From Mariprofundaceae bacterium (GTDB lineage Bacteria > Pseudomonadota > Zetaproteobacteria > Mariprofundales > Mariprofundaceae): a DNA stretch of 5,671 nucleotides. Shown in pieces: positions 1-4,946 of this stretch. The translations under genes were made by a program, and so were the position numbers. The DNA is taken from positions 1-5,671 of the forward strand of contig JAUZQS010000172.1 of the NCBI GenBank assembly GCA_030950875.1, given 5' to 3'. The notes under the pieces were generated by a model. That model was not told where the DNA came from, did no database searches, and saw only the letters and a list, made by a program, of their open reading frames with translations. The stretch's first letter is position 1; the number at the start of each line of letters is the position of its first letter.

Positions 1-575
1 ATCAGCGGTGCAATGGCAATAAAATCTTTGCGTTTAAGCTCATCAATCATCGGATGATCCATCGGATAACCTTTTGGCGCACGTTTCAAGCTATCCCCAC
101 CCATCTGAAAGGCTTTGTTAAAACCTGCATCATGCATGGCACCGTTCCAACGTGTGGGATGGGCATCAATATAAGTCCGAATCTTTTTCAAGGTATCGCT
201 ATCGGGATGCCAGATACCCGCTCCGGCAAATACTTCATGGGCTTCAATATGCAAATAAAAGCCTGGCGCATGCACATCTTTACCCCGCTCATGGCGAAAC
301 TGAATACCAATATTGGTTTTGTATGGTTGTTTATTTTTGCCAAACCGCACATCGCGATACACCCGCATCAATGAGCCACCGACTTTTTTATCCACAGCCA
401 CAAAGTGCGGTGCAAAGCGTGCCAGTTCAGGCTGCATAGCACGGATAAAATCCAAAGCAGGCTCACGTACCATCACTTCATACTCATCTTTATGTTCATT
501 GAACCAATCGCGATTATTATTTTCGCCCAAGCGACTCAAAAACGTGAAGGTATCTTCGTTAAAATAGCCATTCAT
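1..575 (-). CDS. DUF2461 / TIGR02453 family protein, 3' end outside the window
   Basis: I read this frame directly from the minus strand. It opens at an ATG at 575-573 and stays open for 191 codons to the left edge, so the C-terminus is missing. The N-terminus [20 protein letters not shown], followed by [12 protein letters not shown], and later segments around residues 65-95 ([23 protein letters not shown]) and 100-112 (APGFYLHIE) are typical of the DUF2461/TIGR02453 family. Members are usually a little over 220 residues, so most of the protein is present. The biochemical function of the family is not established, and I see no signal peptide or membrane segment. A Shine-Dalgarno AGAGG (582-586) lies 6 nt before the ATG. 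The gene begins 14 nt after the methyltransferase stop and is probably the seventh cistron of the operon. Family assignment is fairly secure; any role in redox stress is guesswork from position. Confidence 0.85.
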   Translation of the reverse strand, partial: MNGYFNEDTFTFLSRLGENNNRDWFNEHKDEYEVMVREPALDFIRAMQPELARFAPHFVAVDKKVGGSLMRVYRDVRFGKNKQPYKTNIGIQFRHERGKDVHAPGFYLHIEAHEVFAGAGIWHPDSDTLKKIRTYIDAHPTRWNGAMHDAGFNKAFQMGGDSLKRAPKGYPMDHPMIDELKRKDFIAIAPL

Positions 576-589
576 CGTAAGCCTCTCAT

Positions 590-1435
590 TTATTTCACCG
601 CCGTTGCAATCCATGTTGTGCCTTGAAGCCGTAGGGATTCACCCTCCTTCAACGTATCTGCAGTTTGAATGACATCATTGATATATGCTGCTCGTGTTGC
701 TGTATCCAGTTGATTGACCAAAGCCATGACTGGTGCAGCCAAATCGGATATGGCCTCCCAATATGCTCGTCCATCTTCTACTTCCAATACATCAATCACC
801 ATCTCTTCTAATTTAATATCTGAAAAACCTGCCGCAGCAATGGTATCATGCAAATAATCTGGATTGGCAAAGGCAAAAATACCTGGCGCTTTAGGCTCTC
901 TGACAGGCATGTCCATATATCGACTCAACACCTTAAGAAGAATACCAACAAATGGATTTCGTTCTACTTCTACCCAGCAAGCTAAGCTGATTCGTGCCTG
1001 TGGGCGCAACACCTTATATACACTTGCAAGACACTTATCTGGATTGGGCATAAACATTAACCCCCAACGCATCGTCATTGCATCAAATGTCTCAACAGGA
1101 AAATCTAACAACTCCGCATCCATCACACGAAACTTGATGTTTTTTAATTCTTGTCGCATCGCTTTTTCACGGGCAACTTCAAGCATAGGCTCAGCCAAAT
1201 CAATACCAATCACGCCGCCTTTAGCACCAACAATATGCGCCGCAGATATGGAGGGCTCACCTGTACCCGAAGCAATATCAAGAAGCTGAAACCCTGGTGC
1301 AGCTCCCACCATCTCTAGCATACGTTGACTCACTGGAGCAGATCCTTTTCTAAGCAAGTCATCACGCCGCCGCCAACCTTCGGCGGCAGCTGACCAATGG
1401 CTACGTTCACGTTCCTTTACAGTATCTTGTTTCAT
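590..1435 (-). CDS. Class I SAM-dependent methyltransferase (UbiE/Methyltransf_11-like)
   Basis: This 281-residue protein should transfer a methyl group from S-adenosylmethionine to an unknown acceptor. Motif I is clear ([11 protein letters not shown], about residues 51-61). It is followed by the acidic residue that binds the SAM ribose (D79 in [12 protein letters not shown]) and by a motif II/III region ([33 protein letters not shown], about 102-136; key residues DAE and FD). The C-terminal part ([12 protein letters not shown], then [14 protein letters not shown]) is the variable acceptor half. It has no signal peptide and should be cytoplasmic. The start ATG overlaps the YceI stop by 4 nt (ATGA), and GAAGG lies 9 nt upstream, which suggests translational coupling. 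It resembles the UbiE/COQ5 type in general plan, but I see nothing that proves a quinone substrate, so it should not be named ubiE. Other small-molecule acceptors are equally possible. Confidence 0.88.
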   Translation of the reverse strand: MKQDTVKERERSHWSAAAEGWRRRDDLLRKGSAPVSQRMLEMVGAAPGFQLLDIASGTGEPSISAAHIVGAKGGVIGIDLAEPMLEVAREKAMRQELKNIKFRVMDAELLDFPVETFDAMTMRWGLMFMPNPDKCLASVYKVLRPQARISLACWVEVERNPFVGILLKVLSRYMDMPVREPKAPGIFAFANPDYLHDTIAAAGFSDIKLEEMVIDVLEVEDGRAYWEAISDLAAPVMALVNQLDTATRAAYINDVIQTADTLKEGESLRLQGTTWIATAVK

Positions 1436-2016
1436 TGACGCACGCCTTCAATAGAAAAGTATAGCTCTACATTTTCTGCTGCCGCACCCAGCATGGATGA
1501 TTTCAACATCTTATAATCAGACAAATGCAAGGTGGTACGCGCTTCAAAACCTCGGCGATAACCACCCCAAGGATCATTGCCCGTACCAATTTGTGTCACA
1601 TCTAGTTGGATAATTTTGCTAATACCACGCAGTGTAAATTTGCCTGTCATGATGCCTTTGCCATCACCCAAATCTTTATATGATGTGCTCACGAATGTTG
1701 CTTTAGGAAATGTTGCAACATCAAAAAAATCAGCACTGCGTAAATGTTTATCACGCTCGGCATGGTTGGTATCTAAGCTACGAACATCAATCTCTGCACG
1801 CACACTATTATTGCTTGGGTTGGCCTGATCATAGGTAAAGCTACCATTGAATTTTTTAAAGCTGCCAAGCAACCAACTATAACCCAGATGTTTTACTTTA
1901 AATTGAATAAAAGCGTGTTGTCCCTTGATGTCAAAAGCATAGTTCTCCGCAGCCTGTGCTGTTGCGGTAAAACCTAGTGTCACTATCAGTATACCTATAA
2001 TATATTTCAGTTTCAT
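1432..2016 (-). CDS. yceI: YceI family periplasmic protein
   Basis: This 194-residue secreted protein belongs to the YceI lipocalin-like family, whose structurally studied members bind isoprenoid or polyprenyl chains inside a beta-barrel. Residues 1-22 form a signal peptide: Lys2/Lys4, a hydrophobic core IIGILIVTLGF, then an AQA cleavage site before A23-E24. The mature protein has the family blocks GQHAFIQFKVKHLGYSWL (about 32-49), DTNHAERDKHLRSADFFDV (about 82-100), TLRGISK, DPWGGYRRGFEA and a C-terminal VELYFSIEGV strand. Several of these closely match E. coli YceI as I remember it. The length is also usual. GGAG (2027-2030) lies 10 nt before the ATG. It sits directly after cytochrome b561 (16-nt gap), as yceI sits beside the b561 gene yceJ in E. 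coli. That supports a joint envelope function with a membrane heme protein, probably quinone or isoprenoid carriage, although no ligand can be read from the sequence. Confidence 0.95.
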   Translation of the reverse strand: MKLKYIIGILIVTLGFTATAQAAENYAFDIKGQHAFIQFKVKHLGYSWLLGSFKKFNGSFTYDQANPSNNSVRAEIDVRSLDTNHAERDKHLRSADFFDVATFPKATFVSTSYKDLGDGKGIMTGKFTLRGISKIIQLDVTQIGTGNDPWGGYRRGFEARTTLHLSDYKMLKSSMLGAAAENVELYFSIEGVRQ

Positions 2017-2032
2017 TTCTTATTCTCTCCTT

Positions 2033-2578
2033 TTATTTCTGGTTGATACCAAGCATCCGTAATAACGTTCTATCTTTGTCCAAAAAGTGATGTTTCAAAG
2101 CTGCTCCTGCATGTGCTGCGGCCAACGCCATCACTGTCCAAGCTGTCCAGCGGTGAATCACACCAACCAAGTCTGCTTCGGCTTTATCAAAGCTCAGCAG
2201 TGCAGGCATGCTAAACCAACCAAACACATCAATACCCACGCCTTCGGCTGTCGGAATAAAATATCCACTCACCAAAAGAATCAACAACAATACATAATGC
2301 AAGCGATGAACAGCTAAAGCCACAACCTTTTCCCATGCTTCGCCCATCAATGCTGGGCGAGCATTTAGAAGCCGCCAAACAAATCGAAACACCAGCATCA
2401 ATAACAGTAATATGCCCAATGATTTATGAATATTCGGTGCATCATGGTACCAAGCATCATAATAATTCAGCTCGACCATCCATACACCCAGTGCAAACAT
2501 GCCAAAGATTATCAATGCCATTAGCCAGTGAATAATGATCGACACCCAGCCATAAGCATGGTCGCTATTTTTAAGCAT
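2033..2578 (-). CDS. Cytochrome b561 (YceJ/CybB-like di-heme membrane protein)
   Basis: This 181-residue inner-membrane protein has four hydrophobic spans, at about residues 13-34, 52-70, 90-108 and 143-161. Histidines sit where bacterial b561 proteins carry the ligands of two b-type hemes: H17 in span 1 (IIIHWLMA), H51 before span 2 (NIHKSLG), H142 before span 4 (VIHRWTAW) and H156 within it (AAAHAG). The family moves electrons between membrane quinol and periplasmic or quinone partners. E. coli CybB has been described as a superoxide:ubiquinone oxidoreductase. Length and topology are normal and nothing looks broken. The start overlaps the last base of the CDGSH stop (TAATG), and no good Shine-Dalgarno precedes it, so translation probably depends on coupling. 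The adjacent yceI gene makes YceJ the closer E. coli counterpart, but I leave the symbol blank because paralogs cannot be separated by eye. Confidence 0.94.
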   Translation of the reverse strand: MLKNSDHAYGWVSIIIHWLMALIIFGMFALGVWMVELNYYDAWYHDAPNIHKSLGILLLLMLVFRFVWRLLNARPALMGEAWEKVVALAVHRLHYVLLLILLVSGYFIPTAEGVGIDVFGWFSMPALLSFDKAEADLVGVIHRWTAWTVMALAAAHAGAALKHHFLDKDRTLLRMLGINQK

Positions 2579-2832
2579 TATTTTTTATGCGTGCCATCAC
2601 AAAATGGTAAGTTCCCTGATTCTCGGCAACCACAAACATAAACAGTTTCATCTTTATCATAGCGAACAACCATCGGCACAGCATGGTGGTTATCAGGAAT
2701 ATCTTTATGCGAACCATCACAAAAAGGCGGTGTCTTCGTTAACCCACACAGGCAATAACATTTTGTATCACCTCGCTTCACTTCTACAACAAAGGGCTCT
2801 TTCTGCCATGGCTTGTTTTCAGCTTCACTCAT
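2578..2832 (-). CDS. CDGSH iron-sulfur domain protein with two CDGSH motifs
   Basis: This 84-residue protein carries two complete motifs of the form C-X-C-X2-(S/T)-X3-P-X-C-D-G-(S/T)-H. The first uses C27, C29, C38 and H42; the second uses C67, C69, C78 and H82. Each motif supplies three Cys and one His, the ligand set of the redox-active, labile [2Fe-2S] cluster of mitoNEET-type proteins. The tandem arrangement in one chain resembles CISD3 (Miner2). There is no membrane anchor or signal peptide, so it should be a soluble cytoplasmic two-cluster protein. Its ATG overlaps the stop of the preceding reductase by 4 nt and follows a full-consensus AGGAGGT. Its stop overlaps the start of cytochrome b561. 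The physiological role of bacterial members is poorly defined; electron transfer, cluster transfer and redox sensing are all possible. Confidence 0.95.
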   Translation of the reverse strand: MSEAENKPWQKEPFVVEVKRGDTKCYCLCGLTKTPPFCDGSHKDIPDNHHAVPMVVRYDKDETVYVCGCRESGNLPFCDGTHKK

Positions 2833-3773
2833 ACAGACCTCCTATTTCGATCATGTGACTCATTAAAGTCTAACATAGGCCCCTTGGGAACAATCCGAGT
2901 CGGATTAATACTCTCATGGCTGCCATAATAATGTTGTTTAATCTGTTGTATATCCACCGTCTCGCTCACATTTGAATATTGATACAGCTCTCGCAAGTAA
3001 TTAGATAAGTTGGGATAATCTGCAATACGTTGACGATTGCATTTAAAATGCCCGACATACACAGCATCAAAACGAATCAACGTTGTAAACAAACGCCAGT
3101 CCGCTTCCGTCAATGTTTGACCAACAAGATAACGTTGCTTACTCAAGCGTGTTTCCAACTCATCCAGTGCTGAAAAAAGTGCCTCAAAGGCCTCATCATA
3201 AGCTGTTTGTTTGGTGGCAAAACCACATCGATATACACCGTTATTAATATTGTCATATACAAATGCGTTGATATCATCAATCTCGTTACGCAGAGCCTCT
3301 GGATAATAATCATCCTCATTACCCGTTAAACCATTAAATGCCGAATTAAACATCCGAATAATCTCAGCCGATTCATTGCATACAATCGTTTCACGCTGCT
3401 TGTCCCATAAAATCGGAATCGTCACTCGCCCTGAATAATCTGGGTCAGCTTTGGTATAGATTTGATGTGCATATTCAAAACCATACAACGGCTCGGGCTG
3501 ATCAAATTGCCAGCCATGCTCTAGCATATTCGGGCTAACAATGCTCACATCAATCAGTGCTTCCAGACCCTTAAGCTTACGAAAAATTAACGTGCGATGC
3601 GCCCAAGGGCATGCCAAAGAAACATACAGGTGATAACGCCCTGCTTGAGGTGGAAATGCCCCATCACATGTAATATAATTGCGAAATTGCGAGGCCTTAC
3701 GCTCAAATTTTCCACCTGTAGATTTGGTATCATACCATTGATCTTTCCAGACCCCATCAACCAACAAACCCAT
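2829..3773 (-). CDS. yqjG: Glutathionyl-hydroquinone reductase (YqjG-type, Xi-class GST)
   Basis: This 314-residue enzyme is predicted to use glutathione to remove the glutathionyl group from glutathionyl-hydroquinones, releasing the hydroquinone. The thioredoxin-fold N-terminal domain carries the family's catalytic Cys in SLACPWAHR (C55), then G87-W88, the cis-proline segment RVTIPILWDK (P120) and the gamma-glutamyl-binding NES (133-135). The C-terminal helical domain (about 165-290) contains NNGVYRCGFA (Y181) and YVGHFKCN. The tail HYYGSHESINPTRIVPKGP is typical of this class and absent from ordinary GSTs. Length is usual for the family. It starts 1 nt after the flavin reductase stop with only a weak Shine-Dalgarno, so it is probably translationally coupled. 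Relatives include E. coli YqjG and Sphingobium PcpF, which repairs glutathionyl adducts made during chlorophenol breakdown. The neighbouring flavin reductase suggests a shared role in quinone or electrophile handling. Confidence 0.95.
   Translation of the reverse strand: MGLLVDGVWKDQWYDTKSTGGKFERKASQFRNYITCDGAFPPQAGRYHLYVSLACPWAHRTLIFRKLKGLEALIDVSIVSPNMLEHGWQFDQPEPLYGFEYAHQIYTKADPDYSGRVTIPILWDKQRETIVCNESAEIIRMFNSAFNGLTGNEDDYYPEALRNEIDDINAFVYDNINNGVYRCGFATKQTAYDEAFEALFSALDELETRLSKQRYLVGQTLTEADWRLFTTLIRFDAVYVGHFKCNRQRIADYPNLSNYLRELYQYSNVSETVDIQQIKQHYYGSHESINPTRIVPKGPMLDFNESHDRNRRSV
2837..2843 (-). promoter_or_regulatory. Full-consensus ribosome binding site of the CDGSH gene
   Basis: The minus strand reads AGGAGGT, matching the whole anti-Shine-Dalgarno core. 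The AGGAGG part lies 5 nt before the ATG at 2832. It is embedded in the last codons of the glutathionyl-hydroquinone reductase gene. It is the strongest such site in the window; the neighbours rely on weaker sites or overlaps. This suggests the small iron-sulfur protein is made in excess over the flanking products. Confidence 0.8.
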
Positions 3774-3774
3774 A

Positions 3775-4842
3775 CTAAATATCCATCACTGGGTAGTCGG
3801 AATAACCTTTCTCATCACCACCATAAAATGTATCCATGTCAGGAGCATTAAGTTCAGCATCTACAAGAAAACGTGCGGGCAAGTCAGGATTCGCTAAAAA
3901 TGGTACACCATAAGCCACCATGTCAGCATAACTGGCAAGCACTTGATTGCCTCGCGCTTTGTCATAACCACCATTGGCGATATAACAGCCATCAAAGCAT
4001 CGGCGTAATTGCTGCATATTCACACTGCTATCATCCGCACCAACCATCGACACCTCAACCACATGAAGGTACACAGGTTTGAGTGCAGATAATGCTGTTG
4101 CCACATAATCAAATAGCGCTTGCGGTTCACTATCACACATATCATTGAAAGCGTTCACAGGTGAGATGCGTATACCCACTCGTTCTGCGCCAATTTCTTC
4201 ACAAACAGCTTGTGTCACTTCCAATAAGAAGCGCGTGCGATTTTCAATGCTTCCACCATATTGATCACTACGCTGGTTACTACCATCACGCAGAAATTGA
4301 TCGATCAAATAACCATTTGCGGCATGGATTTCCACCCCATCAAAACCACCACGTATAGCATTCGCGGCAGCCAAAACATACTGATCAACAATGTCCTTAA
4401 TCTCAGCTACTTCCAAGGCTCTTGGCATGACAAAGTCTTGCAAGCCTTCCAAGGTGAATGCCTGACCATCTGGACGTATAGCTGATGGTGCAACAGGCAA
4501 TGCGCCATCATGATAGCTTGGATGAGAAACACGCCCACAGTGCCATAATTGGCAATAGATTCGTCCTCCTGTATCATGTACTGCATCTGTCACTGCTTGC
4601 CAGCCTTTGGCTTGGGCATCGCTGTAAATACCAGGTGTCGCGGGGTAACCCACAGCCTGTGGTGAAATTTGTGAGCCTTCACTAATAATGAGGCCTGAAC
4701 TAGCCCGCTGGCGATAATACTTTTCCATGAGCGGCGTAGGAATACCTTCTGGGGCTCGATTACGCGTCAAGGGAGCCATAAGAATTCGATTGTTTAGGGT
4801 TAAATCTCCAAGCTGTATAGGTGAGAACAAGTCAGGCATCAT
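3775..4842 (-). CDS. Old Yellow Enzyme family NAD(P)H:flavin oxidoreductase (NemA-like)
   Basis: This 355-residue FMN-dependent ene-reductase should reduce activated double bonds such as enones, maleimides or quinone-like electrophiles using NAD(P)H. A single TIM barrel spans the protein. Family marks are NRILMAPLTRNR (T26 next to the flavin), the PTPLMEKYYRQRA segment, QLWHCGR (Q98, W100, H101), EIHAANGYLIDQFL (H173 and N176, the pair that binds the substrate carbonyl; Y178, the proton donor), the segment from 188 to 201 containing RSDQYGGSIENR, and the C-terminal FYGGDEKGYSDYP. The H-A-A-N pair is the OYE1-type His/Asn; E. coli NemA, as I recall, has His/His there. Two in-frame ATGs are adjacent. 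An in-frame stop lies at 4860-4858, so the start is 4842 or 4839; GGAG (4847-4850) is 4 nt from the first and 7 nt from the second, so 4839 may be the true start. It is the first gene of the operon and divergent from a LysR gene. Confidence 0.95.
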   Translation of the reverse strand: MMPDLFSPIQLGDLTLNNRILMAPLTRNRAPEGIPTPLMEKYYRQRASSGLIISEGSQISPQAVGYPATPGIYSDAQAKGWQAVTDAVHDTGGRIYCQLWHCGRVSHPSYHDGALPVAPSAIRPDGQAFTLEGLQDFVMPRALEVAEIKDIVDQYVLAAANAIRGGFDGVEIHAANGYLIDQFLRDGSNQRSDQYGGSIENRTRFLLEVTQAVCEEIGAERVGIRISPVNAFNDMCDSEPQALFDYVATALSALKPVYLHVVEVSMVGADDSSVNMQQLRRCFDGCYIANGGYDKARGNQVLASYADMVAYGVPFLANPDLPARFLVDAELNAPDMDTFYGGDEKGYSDYPVMDI

Positions 4843-4846
4843 AAAT

Positions 4847-4850
4847 CTCC
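4847..4850 (-). promoter_or_regulatory. Ribosome binding site of the flavin reductase gene
   Basis: GGAG on the minus strand lies 4 nt from the ATG at 4842 and 7 nt from the ATG at 4839. The spacing favours the second ATG, which would remove one methionine from the N-terminus. Confidence 0.6.
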
Positions 4851-4859
4851 AAGTGTGTT

Positions 4860-4865
4860 ATTATA
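4860..4865 (-). promoter_or_regulatory. -10 box of the seven-gene operon
   Basis: On the minus strand this reads TATAAT, a perfect sigma-70 -10 box. The matching -35 window 16-18 nt upstream (about 4882-4889) reads roughly AAGGCAAT and does not resemble TTGACA. Transcription would begin near 4853, giving a very short leader of about 11 nt with GGAG inside it. A good -10 with a poor -35 is the usual form of an activator-dependent promoter, which fits LysR control. Confidence 0.55.
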
Positions 4866-4882
4866 GAATATCGCAATGATAA

Positions 4883-4911
4883 TTGCCTTCATGATATATA
4901 AAAAATATATT
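4883..4911 (+). promoter_or_regulatory. Candidate sigma-70 promoter of the LysR gene
   Basis: TTGCCT at 4883-4888 (4 of 6 consensus bases) and TATATT at 4906-4911 (5 of 6) are separated by 17 bp, the optimal spacing. The predicted start of transcription near 4918 leaves a leader of about 29 nt. The -35 overlaps the upstream region of the opposite promoter, so the two promoters would interfere with each other. In such AT-rich DNA chance matches are common, so confidence is moderate. Confidence 0.45.
4894..4910. promoter_or_regulatory. ATATAT-N5-ATATAT inverted repeat, possible second LysR contact site
   Basis: ATATAT at 4894-4899 and again at 4905-4910 flank AAAAA. A T-N11-A arrangement with flanking symmetry (T4895, A4907) can be drawn inside it. 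It lies between the palindrome and the operon's -35 region, centred near -49, where LysR activation sites are often found. Simple AT sequence gives such repeats by chance, so this is weak. Confidence 0.3.
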
Positions 4912-4917
4912 GTTTTT

Positions 4918-4941
4918 ATTAACTTGATATATAAAGTTAAT
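4918..4941. promoter_or_regulatory. 24-bp near-perfect palindrome, likely LysR operator
   Basis: ATTAACTT (4918-4925) and AAGTTAAT (4934-4941) are perfect 8-bp inverted repeats around an 8-bp centre. The centre is itself symmetric apart from one mismatched pair (4926/4933), so 22 of 24 positions are symmetric. The site begins at the predicted LysR transcription start and ends 5 bp before its ATG. Relative to the predicted operon start (about 4853) it lies at about -65 to -88. That is where LysR proteins typically have their main recognition site, and binding there would also repress the regulator. The spacing is not a textbook T-N11-A. Confidence 0.6.
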
Positions 4942-4946
4942 CATCT

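Larger units (their letters stand above)
4843..4946. promoter_or_regulatory. Divergent promoter region between the reductase operon and the LysR gene
   Basis: This 104-bp AT-rich stretch is the only sizeable noncoding segment in the window. It must carry the promoters of both the minus-strand operon and the plus-strand regulator. It holds the individual sites listed separately: two promoters, a 24-bp palindrome and a shorter ATATAT inverted repeat. I see no small ORF or RNA structure in it. Confidence 0.85.

Noticed and set aside
54..626. Several overlapping plus-strand open frames of 73-106 residues
   Set aside because: They are antisense shadows of the DUF2461 gene and its junction with the methyltransferase gene. 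The minus-strand frame has a continuous family-like sequence and a good ribosome site.
864..1289. 141-residue open frame on the plus strand
   Set aside because: It lies wholly antisense to the methyltransferase, which has clear motifs. The product shows no recognisable domain and no ribosome site was evident.
3774..3774. Possible internal promoter or terminator between operon genes
   Set aside because: The gaps are 1 to 16 nt or overlaps, too small for a terminator hairpin with a U-tract, and none was seen at gene ends.
4876..4896. Direct repeat ATGATA (4876-4881 and 4891-4896) and a loose ATGA/TCAT inverted repeat
   Set aside because: Short, imperfect and AT-rich. It could be a regulator contact but is not distinguishable from chance here.
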